Assembly (NCBI RefSeq): GCF_028682175.1
Contig: NZ_JANHKS010000009.1
Location: 1 to 64,000, forward strand
Length of the DNA: 64,000 nt
Direction of reading: 5' to 3'
Source of the DNA: Pseudomonas putida
GTDB taxonomy: Bacteria > Pseudomonadota > Gammaproteobacteria > Pseudomonadales > Pseudomonadaceae
In this document: positions 56,625-64,000 of the stretch, in pieces
Numbering within the stretch: the first letter of the stretch is position 1
Layout: each line of letters opens with the position of its first letter
Program-made: the position numbers and the translations under genes
Notes under the pieces: generated by a model
Databases searched by the model: none
What the model was told of the DNA's origin: nothing
The model's input: only the letters and a program-made list of their open reading frames with translations

Positions 56625-57176
56625 TTGAAGCTGCTGATTCTCGATCGGGACGGAGTGATCAACGAAGACTCCGACGCTTACATCAAGTCGATGGCCGAGT
56701 GGATTCCGATCCCCGGCTCGATCGAGGCGATCGCGCAGTTGAGCAAGGCCGGCTGGACGGTGGCAGTGGCCACCAACCAGTCGGGCATTGCTCGCGGTTA
56801 TTACGACCTGGCTACCCTCGACGCCATGCACGCGCGCCTGCGCGAGCTTGTGGCAGAGCAGGGCGGCGAGGTCGGTCTGATTGTTTACTGCCCCCATGGG
56901 CCGGATCAGGGGTGCGAATGCCGCAAACCCAGGCCCGGGATGTTGCAGACCATCGCCCGCCATTACGGCGTGGATCTGCGTGGCGTGTGGTTCGTCGGCG
57001 ACAGCAAGGGTGACCTGGAGGCGGCGGTGGCCGTCGACTCTCAACCTGTTCTGGTCATGACGGGCAAAGGTCAGAAGACGCGGAGCAACCCGTTGCCTGC
57101 GCAAACCCTGGTTTTTGACGATCTGGCGGCGGTTGCCGCAGAACTTATTCACAACAGCGCCCCGTTGAACGGCTGA
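56625..57176 (+). CDS. gmhB: D-glycero-beta-D-manno-heptose 1,7-bisphosphate 7-phosphatase
   Basis: HAD phosphatase of LPS inner-core heptose synthesis. The 183-residue protein has motif I LLILDRDGVINEDSD, TNQSGIARGYY, the structural zinc loop CPHGPDQGCECRKPRPG and motif IV VWFVGDSKGDLEAA. The start is TTG 56625 (MKLLILDRDG); the nearby ATG is out of frame. GGAG lies at a workable distance. It follows glyS by 16 bases. Confidence 0.94.
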   Translation: MKLLILDRDGVINEDSDAYIKSMAEWIPIPGSIEAIAQLSKAGWTVAVATNQSGIARGYYDLATLDAMHARLRELVAEQGGEVGLIVYCPHGPDQGCECRKPRPGMLQTIARHYGVDLRGVWFVGDSKGDLEAAVAVDSQPVLVMTGKGQKTRSNPLPAQTLVFDDLAAVAAELIHNSAPLNG

Positions 57177-57232
57177 CCGGTCGTCCAGCGGCACGCTCAA
57201 TCCGGGCTCTGCCCGTAATGGTAAAAGCAGCT

Positions 57233-58003
57233 ATGTCGATAGTGCAGGCCATCAGGATCTTCTTCTTTTACCTGCTGCTGGGCACCAGCGCTCTGCTGTG
57301 GTGCTCGCTGAGTTTCTTTGTCGCGCCTTTTCTGCCGTTCCGCCTTCGCTACCGGTTCATCAATGTGTACTGGTGCCGCTGCGCGCTGTGGCTGACAAGG
57401 GTATTCCTGAACATCAATGTCCGGGTCACGGGCCAGGAGAACGTCCCGCAGACGCCTTGCGTGATCGTCTCCAACCACCAGAGCACCTGGGAAACCTTCT
57501 TCCTGTCGGCGCATTTCCAGCCGCTGAGCCAGGTGCTCAAGCGTGAACTGCTGTACGTGCCGTTCTTTGGCTGGGCCATGGCGATGCTGCGTCCGATTGC
57601 CATCGACCGCGGCAACCCGAAAGCCGCGCTCAAGATCGTGGCGAAAAAGGGCGATGAGTTGCTCAAGGACGGTGTCTGGGTGCTGATCTTCCCGGAAGGG
57701 ACTCGCGTGCCTTACGGCCAGATCGGAAAGTTCTCACGCAGTGGCTCGGCCATGGCAGTGAATGCCGAAATGCCTGTGCTGCCCATCGCCCACAACGCCG
57801 GCAAGTACTGGGCGAAAGAAGGCTGGGGCAAGACGCCAGGCACCATCGACGTGGTGATTGGTGAACCGATGTACGCCGAGGGCACCGGCCCACGTGCAGT
57901 GGCCGCACTCAATGACCGTGTAGCCGCCTGGAACGAAGCCACTCAAAAGGCGCTGGGCTCGCCCGCCACACCTGCGCCCGTGGCGGAAAAATCACCCGTA
58001 TGA
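57233..58003 (+). CDS. Lysophosphatidic acid acyltransferase (PlsC family)
   Basis: Acylates lysophosphatidate or related lysolipids at the inner membrane. The 256-residue protein has an N-terminal hydrophobic segment (about 5-45), the catalytic SNHQSTWETFF (H-x4-E version of the HX4D motif), LLYVPFFGWAMAMLRPIAIDR, the FPEGTR substrate motif and the PVLPIAHN block. ATG 57233 (MSIVQAIRIFF) is preferred; ATG 57218 (MVKAAM) is in frame. By position it is the gene called lptA in P. aeruginosa. Confidence 0.92.
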   Translation: MSIVQAIRIFFFYLLLGTSALLWCSLSFFVAPFLPFRLRYRFINVYWCRCALWLTRVFLNINVRVTGQENVPQTPCVIVSNHQSTWETFFLSAHFQPLSQVLKRELLYVPFFGWAMAMLRPIAIDRGNPKAALKIVAKKGDELLKDGVWVLIFPEGTRVPYGQIGKFSRSGSAMAVNAEMPVLPIAHNAGKYWAKEGWGKTPGTIDVVIGEPMYAEGTGPRAVAALNDRVAAWNEATQKALGSPATPAPVAEKSPV

Positions 58004-58005
58004 AT

Positions 58006-58014
58006 TGTGGATAA
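58006..58014 (-). other. Exact DnaA box (TTATCCACA on the minus strand)
   Basis: TGTGGATAA immediately after the acyltransferase stop codon, in the gap before the MFS gene. Confidence 0.5.
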
Positions 58015-58188
58015 CCTGTGCACCAATTGTTGGAGAATTTCTGAAATCGAAGCTAAGTCATTAATTTAGCTACTTATTTCTGGACGCTACTATTCACCCC
58101 AAAACGTGCATAAGTTTTTTCTGACGGCGCTTTACCTTCTCTGAAAACATCGGTCTTGAGCCCTCCCGGGCCAGGACCGATCGTGCCT

Positions 58189-59376
58189 TTACACCCTCTT
58201 GGCAGTCCTGGATATCCACAGATTGCAAAGGGCTGCCATTCCCACCAGCACCAACCCGCCACAGCCCGCAGCGACGAATCCCATCGCAGGGGAGAGGTGG
58301 TCAATCGCAAGCCCTACAAGCGGCGTGGAAAGCGTCTGACCGAGCCTGTTGGCCGAATCATGCAACCCCATCACCTCGCCCCGCACGTTGGCAGGCGCGA
58401 GCTTGGCGACCGCCTCGGAACCTGCTGCCAGCGTCGGCGTGCACAACAGGTTGTTGGGCAGTAACGCCAGCATCAGCCACCACCAGACCCCATCGAAGAA
58501 CACCACCGGCAACAGCAACAGGCTCATGGTCAGCGCCAGGCGCAGTTGCGACCAGGAACTGTGAACGGCGCCGTGCACGAAGCCCCCACAGATTGACGCC
58601 ATGGCCATCGCCGCGATCACGTAGCCGGTGAATGCCACTTCACCGTTGGTGCGCAGTACCGCGATCAACGCAAGCTCGGTGCCGAACACCACGAACAGGG
58701 CACCGGCGCTCACCAGCAGCACGCCCAGCAACTGGGGTGTCATCCAGGTCCTGATACTTGGCCGGACCGGGTCCGGATCCTTGGTCATTTCATCCGCACT
58801 GCGTGTAGGCCAGTTCAGTGCGTAGAGCGCGATGTAGGACAGCGCCCGCCAGACACCAATACCCACAAGGATGGCCGACGCCGAATAGGTGGTTATCAAC
58901 AGGATCGCCACCGCCGGGCTGATCACGAACGACAGCTCGGTCAGCATCATGTTCAGCGTGTAGGCGGGGCGGCGCTGATCCAGCGGGACCAGACTCGCCA
59001 CGAACTGCCGCGCCAGTGAGCCGGTCGGCACCGTGGACACACCTGCCAGAAACGCGAACGTGACAAACAGCGGGTAGTTCACCACGGGCAGCAGGCACCA
59101 GGCGATTGTGGATAACACGCCACTGACGGCGATCACCGGGCGCAGGCCGTGGCGATCAATCATCCGCCCCAGCATGGGCGAACCCACGGCAAATCCCAGC
59201 GCGGTGGCCGTGCCGACCAACCCGGCATCAAAGTAGCTGCGGCCCATGTCGTTGAGCACGTGCAGGCTCAGCGTCAGGGTCATGACCGTCAGCGGAATGC
59301 CTGCCACGAACATGAACAGCGTGGCGGGCAGAACGCGAGGGATGGACAGCACTTTCTGGTATTTGCGAAACGACAT
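58189..59376 (-). CDS. Major facilitator superfamily transporter
   Basis: A 395-residue inner-membrane transporter with twelve predicted helices. The loop 2-3 signature is recognisable in GSPMLGRMIDRHGLRPV, and helix 1 begins FMFVAGIPLTVMTLTLSLH. The closest type is a drug/solute efflux or uptake MFS; substrate not predictable. ATG 59376. First gene past lptA in a block not present in P. aeruginosa as I recall. Confidence 0.9.
   Translation of the reverse strand: MSFRKYQKVLSIPRVLPATLFMFVAGIPLTVMTLTLSLHVLNDMGRSYFDAGLVGTATALGFAVGSPMLGRMIDRHGLRPVIAVSGVLSTIAWCLLPVVNYPLFVTFAFLAGVSTVPTGSLARQFVASLVPLDQRRPAYTLNMMLTELSFVISPAVAILLITTYSASAILVGIGVWRALSYIALYALNWPTRSADEMTKDPDPVRPSIRTWMTPQLLGVLLVSAGALFVVFGTELALIAVLRTNGEVAFTGYVIAAMAMASICGGFVHGAVHSSWSQLRLALTMSLLLLPVVFFDGVWWWLMLALLPNNLLCTPTLAAGSEAVAKLAPANVRGEVMGLHDSANRLGQTLSTPLVGLAIDHLSPAMGFVAAGCGGLVLVGMAALCNLWISRTAKRV
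59107..59115 (-). other. Exact DnaA box (TTATCCACA on the minus strand)
   Basis: TGTGGATAA inside the MFS gene. Confidence 0.5.
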
Positions 59377-59425
59377 CCGGGTACAGCTCCTTGGCCCGTG
59401 GTGTGGCGTGAATCAATCGCGCAGT

Positions 59426-62074
59426 TTATCCCTTTGGCTGCAACAGCAGGGCAACCAGCGCGCTCCAGCCGGTCTGGTGTGAAGCACCGAGGCCACGGCC
59501 ATTCTCGCCATGGAAGTACTCGTGAAACAGCACCAGGTCGCGGCTCTGCGGGTCTATCTGTAACTGTGGATAACTCACCATGGACGGCCGGTTTCCTTCC
59601 TCGTCGCGTAGGAAAAGTCTGTTTATGCGAGCGCTGAGTCCGTCAGCCACTTCTTCGAGCGATGCCAGATACCCCGACCCACTGGGGTATTCCACCGAGA
59701 AATTCTCGTCGTAGTAGCGATGAAACTCACGCAGCGACTCGATCAGCATGTAGTTGAGCGGCATCCACACCGGACCGCGCCAATTGGAGTTGCCGCCAAA
59801 CAACCGTGAATTCGACTCGGCAGGCTCATAGTCCGCAGACAGGGTGTTGCCGTTGATCTGCATGCTGAACGGCTGCTCGCCGTAAAACCGCGAGAGGGAG
59901 CGAACTCCGTAAGGGGAGAGGAACTCGCTCTCATCGAGCATGCGGGCGATGAGATCCTTGGTACGCTGGCCGCGTAACAGGGCCAGCAGCAGACGGTTGC
60001 CTTTGCCCGTCTCGGTCCAGCGCGAGATCAAAGCAGCCAGGTCCGGGCGATGGTGGAGAAAACCCAGGAGGCGTTCACGCAGCCCCTTGAGGCCTTCATG
60101 CTCGCGCTGTTCCAGCACGCGCACGGCGAACAACGGGATGAGCCCGACGAAGGATCGGAGCCGCACCGATTCACGCAGCCCGTCGGGGCGGTGCAGAACG
60201 TCATAGAAGAAACCGTCGTCATCGTTCCACAGCCCTTCCACGTCGTCCTTGTCGACCTCGTTGATCGCGCCGGCAATGTACAGGAAGTGTTCGAAAAACT
60301 TCACGGCGATGTCGACGTACACCTCGTTGTGCTGCGCCAGTTCCAGCGCAATGCGCATCAGGTCCAGCGCGTAACCGGCAACCCAGGCGGTGCCGTCGGC
60401 CTGGTCGAGCTGGTAGCCGGGGGCGAGGGCAGCAGAGCGGTCGAACAGGCCGATGTTATCCAGACCCAGAAAGCCTCCCTGGAAGATGTTGTGCCCTTCG
60501 GCATCCTTGCGGTTGACCCACCAGGAAAAATTCAGCAGCAGCTTGTGGAAAACTCGCTCGAGGAAATCGACATCGCCCTTGCCTGTCTGCGCCTTTTCCA
60601 TCTGGTACACGCGCCAGGACGCCCAGGCATGTACCGGCGGATTGGCGTCGTCGAAGCGCCATTCGTATGCTGGAAGCTGGCCGTTGGGGTGCATGAAACG
60701 GTCTTTGACCAACAGCAGTAACTGGTCCTTGGCGAAGCCGATATCGATCAGTGCAAAGGCCACCGCCTGAAACGCCAGATCCCATGAGGCGTACCAGGGG
60801 TACTCCCATTTGTCCGGCATGGATACGATGTCGAAATTGCACAGGTGCCGCCACTGACTGTTGCGGATGTGCGAACGCTCCCTGGGTAATGGCGGCTGAC
60901 CCGGGTCACCGTCGAGCCAGGCTTTCACATCGAAGTAATAGAGCTGCTTGGACCACAACAGGCCGGCCAATGCTTGCCTCTGAACGTTGCGGGCGTCGGC
61001 GTCCGATAGATTGTGCTGCAGGGCGGCATAGAATTCGTCCGCCTCACCTCGGCGCTGTTCGAACAGCGCCTTGGCATTCACCCGCGGGGAATCCGCCGGG
61101 GCGAATCGCAGATACACGCACTGCGACGCGCCGCCTTCGAGTTCCAGGAGAAAATGAGCAGCGACCTTGGTCCCGGAATCCCGGCGGATTGCCAGTTCAT
61201 CGCCGGCTACCAGCCAGTCGTTGATCCCATCCTTGAAAGGTCCCTCGGCAGGCAAATTGAAAAGCTTGCGGGTGTTGGTGCGGTTGTCGCAAAACAACCA
61301 CTGACAAGGTTGTTGCGCGTGTCCCCATGCGGTGACGTGCCTGGCACCTTCGACCGGATGCAGCGCCAGGACCTGATCGTCTTGCAGCGAGAGGGAAGGG
61401 CGCTTTTGTTCCGCGTTACTGCTCCAGATATCCCGCGCCCATAGCTGTGGCAACACATGCAGGCGAGCAGCCTGATCGGAGCGGTTGTGCACCGTCACCC
61501 GCATGATGATGTCATCGGGGGCGTGCTTGGCGTATTCGATGCTCACATCGAAGTAGTGGTTGTCGTTGAACACGCCCGTGTCGAGGACTTCATACTCGGG
61601 GTCGTTCAAGCCACGGCGGGCGTTTTCCTGAACCAGGTCGCCGTAGGGAAATGCCGCATGAGGGTACTTGTACAGCATGCGCATGTAGGCGTGGCTCGGT
61701 ACGCCATCGACATGAAAATACAGCTCCTTCACATCTTCGCCGTGATTGCCTTCGGCGTTGTTCAGGCCAAAGAGCCGCTCCTTCATGATCGGGTCCCGCT
61801 CGTTCCATAGCGCAAGGCCCAGGCACCAGTGCTGCGACTTGTCCGAAAAACCGGCCAGCCCGTCCTCACCCCAGCGGTACGTTCGGCTGCGGGCGTGATC
61901 GTGGGGAAAGAAATCCCAGGCATCACCGCTGGCGCTGTAATCCTCCCGCACCGTGCCCCATTGCCGGTCGCTCAGATACGGTCCCCATTCCCGCCATTGT
62001 TCAGCGGCACTGTCCTTCAGCCGTTGGCCTTCCACAGTCTGTTGCAGTGTTGTGATACGCGTGTCGGCAGACAT
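59426..62074 (-). CDS. Large glycoside hydrolase, MGH1/GH63-like
   Basis: An 882-residue cytoplasmic-type protein (no signal peptide) of the (alpha/alpha)6-barrel glucosidase/mannosylglycerate hydrolase group. Recognisable blocks: WREWGPYLSDRQWGTVREDYS at the N-terminus, KWEYPWYASWDLAFQAVAFALID (catalytic-domain Asp), GFLGLDNIGLFDRS, and NSNWRGPVWMPLNYMLIESL (late catalytic block) near FHEYFHGENGRGLGASHQTGW. Acts on an alpha-linked glucose- or mannose-containing compound; substrate not fixed. Convergent-to-tandem with the MFS gene (same strand, 49 bases apart), suggesting uptake plus hydrolysis. Confidence 0.85.
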   Translation of the reverse strand: MSADTRITTLQQTVEGQRLKDSAAEQWREWGPYLSDRQWGTVREDYSASGDAWDFFPHDHARSRTYRWGEDGLAGFSDKSQHWCLGLALWNERDPIMKERLFGLNNAEGNHGEDVKELYFHVDGVPSHAYMRMLYKYPHAAFPYGDLVQENARRGLNDPEYEVLDTGVFNDNHYFDVSIEYAKHAPDDIIMRVTVHNRSDQAARLHVLPQLWARDIWSSNAEQKRPSLSLQDDQVLALHPVEGARHVTAWGHAQQPCQWLFCDNRTNTRKLFNLPAEGPFKDGINDWLVAGDELAIRRDSGTKVAAHFLLELEGGASQCVYLRFAPADSPRVNAKALFEQRRGEADEFYAALQHNLSDADARNVQRQALAGLLWSKQLYYFDVKAWLDGDPGQPPLPRERSHIRNSQWRHLCNFDIVSMPDKWEYPWYASWDLAFQAVAFALIDIGFAKDQLLLLVKDRFMHPNGQLPAYEWRFDDANPPVHAWASWRVYQMEKAQTGKGDVDFLERVFHKLLLNFSWWVNRKDAEGHNIFQGGFLGLDNIGLFDRSAALAPGYQLDQADGTAWVAGYALDLMRIALELAQHNEVYVDIAVKFFEHFLYIAGAINEVDKDDVEGLWNDDDGFFYDVLHRPDGLRESVRLRSFVGLIPLFAVRVLEQREHEGLKGLRERLLGFLHHRPDLAALISRWTETGKGNRLLLALLRGQRTKDLIARMLDESEFLSPYGVRSLSRFYGEQPFSMQINGNTLSADYEPAESNSRLFGGNSNWRGPVWMPLNYMLIESLREFHRYYDENFSVEYPSGSGYLASLEEVADGLSARINRLFLRDEEGNRPSMVSYPQLQIDPQSRDLVLFHEYFHGENGRGLGASHQTGWSALVALLLQPKG
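59565..59573 (-). other. Exact DnaA box (TTATCCACA on the minus strand)
   Basis: TGTGGATAA inside the glycoside hydrolase gene near its 3' end. Confidence 0.5.
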
Positions 62075-62311
62075 GGTGAGTTCCAGAATTTTCTTATTGA
62101 TCGTTCCCCACGGAAAATCTATCGGGGAGCCGTTCTGGTCAATTTATTGGCAAGCAGCTTATTCAGGGGTCCATTGCCTATGGCAATTAGACGAATGATG
62201 AGCCGGGTGTATCGTTTCAACGTCGAAACACATTTCGTAACTCCTTCAGTATTGCGCATCGTTCGGCAGGAGAAGCGTCACGTTGTAGCCCTGATCGTGG
62301 GCGGAGGCGGT

Positions 62312-63427
62312 ATGAATACATTGGGTGATCTGGCTAGCAGGCGAAACAACAACTTCAATCTGATCAGGATGCTCGCTGCCACCGCCGTGCTGATATCCCA
62401 CAGTTATCCACTGGCACTGGGAAGCTCGGCGGTCGAGCCCTTGTCCTCATGGCTGGGCATCTCGCTGGGTGAACTGGCGGTCATCACCTTCTTTTGCGTC
62501 TCGGGCTTCTTCATCTCGCTGAGCCGTGACCGAGCCCCCACCGGGCTGGATTTTTTCGCGGCCCGCTTCCTGCGGATCTACCCCGGGTTAACCTTGGTAC
62601 TCGTGCTCTGCGTCTTTGTGCTCGGCCCGATCTTTACGACACTCGGCACCGTGGAATATTTCCGCTCGGGCGCAATTTATAGCTACCTGAGCAATAACCT
62701 GATGCTGTTCAGCATGAAGTTCCAGTTGCCGGGTGTGTTCCAGGATAACCCTTGGCCTGGGATCAACGGGTCATTGTGGACGCTCTTCTACGAGGTCACG
62801 CTGTATGTGCTGGTCGGTGCACTGGGGGCGTTCGCCTTCTATGCTCGCGGTCCGCGCTTCGCCGGTTTCCTGCTGGTGTACGCAGTCGCTTATGTCGCCT
62901 TCAAATACCTGCTCGCCCACACAACCCTGGTGAGCGAGATGCACCGTGCCCAGTTCTTGTTCACCTGGAGCCTGCCTTTCGTGATCGGCATGGCGCTCTA
63001 CCGATACAGGGCGCACGTCCAGCACCGCCTGCTCTGGCTGCTGCCACTGGCCGCCTTGGCTGCAGGGACATACGGCACGCCGTGGTTCTATGAGTGCTTC
63101 GTACTGGCCTGGAGCTGGCTGATTTTCTACCTCGGCTTCGCCACGAACTCTTTCGTGGATCGCTACAACCAACTGGGTGATTACTCCTACGGCGTCTATA
63201 TCTACGCCTTCCCTGTGCAGGAAATCCTCGCCCATGAACTCAAGGGAGTCGGCCCCATCAGCATGATGCTGCTGGCCTTTCCCATCGTGCTGATCCTGGC
63301 GATGTTCTCCTGGCACTTCGTCGAGAAGCCGGCCATGGCCAGACGACATTCATTTGCCGCTTACCTCAACGGACGTTTGAATGGGCTCAAGGCGTACTGG
63401 GTTGGCCTGAGAAAGGGCGCTGTCTGA
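62312..63427 (+). CDS. Acyltransferase family 3 membrane protein (OafA-like)
   Basis: Integral membrane O-acyltransferase, 371 residues with about ten helices. The family N-terminus RRNNNFNLIRMLAATAVLISHSYPL has the catalytic His, followed by FFCVSGFFISLSRDRAPTG, the FFAARFLRIYPGL (R/K-rich) block and, late, YSYGVYIYAFPVQEIL and EKPAMARR. Probably adds acetyl or similar groups to a surface polysaccharide or lipid. ATG 62312 follows CGGAGG; the frame is open upstream to 61829 only as a glycosidase shadow. Convergent with gyrB. Confidence 0.92.
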   Translation: MNTLGDLASRRNNNFNLIRMLAATAVLISHSYPLALGSSAVEPLSSWLGISLGELAVITFFCVSGFFISLSRDRAPTGLDFFAARFLRIYPGLTLVLVLCVFVLGPIFTTLGTVEYFRSGAIYSYLSNNLMLFSMKFQLPGVFQDNPWPGINGSLWTLFYEVTLYVLVGALGAFAFYARGPRFAGFLLVYAVAYVAFKYLLAHTTLVSEMHRAQFLFTWSLPFVIGMALYRYRAHVQHRLLWLLPLAALAAGTYGTPWFYECFVLAWSWLIFYLGFATNSFVDRYNQLGDYSYGVYIYAFPVQEILAHELKGVGPISMMLLAFPIVLILAMFSWHFVEKPAMARRHSFAAYLNGRLNGLKAYWVGLRKGAV

Positions 63428-63429
63428 AA

Positions 63430-63468
63430 AACAAAAACCCCGGTCATTTGCATGGCCGGGGTTTTGTT
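63430..63468. terminator. Bidirectional terminator between the acyltransferase gene and gyrB
   Basis: GC stem ACCCCGG(T)CAT / ATG(G)CCGGGGT with a TTGC loop, A run on the left and T run on the right, between two convergent genes. Confidence 0.9.
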
Positions 63469-63482
63469 TCAGCGGGTGAACC

Positions 63483-64000
63483 TTAAAAGTCCAGGTTCGA
63501 CACCGCCAGTGCGTTGGCTTCGATGAAGTCGCGGCGAGGTTCTACAGCGTCGCCCATCAGGGTGTTGAAGATCTGATCGGCAGCGATCGCGTCTTCGATG
63601 GTGACTTTGAGCATGCGGCGCACGGTCGGGTCCATCGTGGTTTCCCACAGCTGATCCGGGTTCATCTCGCCCAGACCTTTGTATCGCTGGATGGTGTGAC
63701 GCTTGGTACTTTCAGCCATCAGCCAGGCAAGCGCTTCCTTGAACTCGGTGACGGCTTTCTTGCGCTCGCCACGTTGTACATAGGCGCCTTCCTCCAGCAG
63801 GGTGCTGATCTGGGCACCGAGGGCGGTGACGGTCTTGTAGTCGTTGCTGCCAAAGAAGTCGCGGTTGAAGGTGACGTAGTTGGACAGGCCGTGGGAGATC
63901 AGCTCGACCTCTGGCAGCCAGACGTTACGTTCACGGTCTTCGCGCAGGCTGGCTTTGTAGACCAGGCCCGACTTCTCGCCGTTGCGCAGACGCTCGTCGA
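63483..64000 (-). CDS. gyrB: DNA gyrase subunit B, C-terminal part (runs off the window)
   Basis: The last 172 or so codons of gyrB; the 5' part lies beyond the right edge. The frame is open to the edge. Characteristic C-terminal sequence: [34 protein letters not shown] and [23 protein letters not shown], the TOPRIM/tail region that binds GyrA and DNA. Its position marks the origin-proximal side of the window, as dnaA-dnaN-recF-gyrB lie together in Pseudomonas. Confidence 0.98.
   Translation of the reverse strand, partial: DERLRNGEKSGLVYKASLREDRERNVWLPEVELISHGLSNYVTFNRDFFGSNDYKTVTALGAQISTLLEEGAYVQRGERKKAVTEFKEALAWLMAESTKRHTIQRYKGLGEMNPDQLWETTMDPTVRRMLKVTIEDAIAADQIFNTLMGDAVEPRRDFIEANALAVSNLDF

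Noticed and set aside
55085..56662. 525-codon open frame antisense to glyS
   Set aside because: Antisense shadow of an essential, fully conserved gene.
62075..62311. Extension of the acyltransferase gene upstream, or a small gene here
   Set aside because: The frame is open but has no ribosome binding site or family similarity until ATG 62312, which has both.

Overview
This 64 kb window is a stretch of a Pseudomonas chromosome, most probably of the P. fluorescens group, lying next to the replication origin. The evidence is gene content and order: reading leftwards from the right edge, gyrB, lptA, gmhB, glyS, glyQ, tag, lpxL, a TPR gene, trkA, rsmB, fmt, def, a LysM gene, dprA, tsaC, qor, hemF, aroE, betC, trpI and trpBA follow the order I remember for the first genes of Pseudomonas genomes. 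The DNA is GC-rich, so nearly every gene has long antisense shadow frames, and intergenic gaps carry the paired palindromes (REP/REPIN-like) typical of fluorescent pseudomonads.

Layout. 1-9.2 kb: zinc uptake (znuA opposite zur-znuC-znuB), a lipoprotein, a large catalase KatE and the methionine importer metNIQ. 9.4-18.2 kb: the aa3-type cytochrome c oxidase cluster coxB-coxA-ctaG-coxC and a second run (SURF1, a CxxxC membrane protein, ctaA, cyoE, SCO) for heme A synthesis and copper insertion, separated by a small membrane-protein gene on the opposite strand. 18.6-24.1 kb: a conserved hypothetical, a SulP transporter with a beta carbonic anhydrase, a radical SAM gene preceded by a textbook LexA box, and an exported dual-specificity phosphatase. 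24.2-33 kb: prlC-yheV, a gamma carbonic anhydrase-like protein, a HAD phosphatase, two lipoproteins, two DUF1161 paralogues flanking osmC and a luciferase-like oxidoreductase, a dodecin and a YqjD-like protein. 33-41 kb: trpI/trpBA, a CigR-like protein, a DOPA dioxygenase-like protein and the choline sulfatase locus (LysR regulator, betC, binding protein). 41-58 kb: housekeeping genes for shikimate, heme, tRNA threonylcarbamoylation, DNA uptake, protein formylation/deformylation, rRNA methylation, potassium uptake, lipid A acylation, base excision repair, glycyl-tRNA synthetase and heptose synthesis. 58-63.4 kb: an MFS transporter, a large glycosidase and an O-acyltransferase inserted between lptA and gyrB. 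The window ends inside gyrB.

I see no prophage, transposase, CRISPR array, tRNA or rRNA, and no broken gene. I did not find an obviously novel system. The most useful non-genic signals are: a perfect LexA-type operator in front of the radical SAM gene; nine exact DnaA boxes, all in the right-hand 24 kb nearest the origin and none seen in the left 39 kb; REP-like elements that provide the stop codons of two genes and one element that is a hybrid of two families; and a perfect T-N11-A palindrome at the choline sulfatase regulator. Coordinates of starts were chosen from ribosome binding sites, overlaps and family N-termini; where two starts are possible this is stated.
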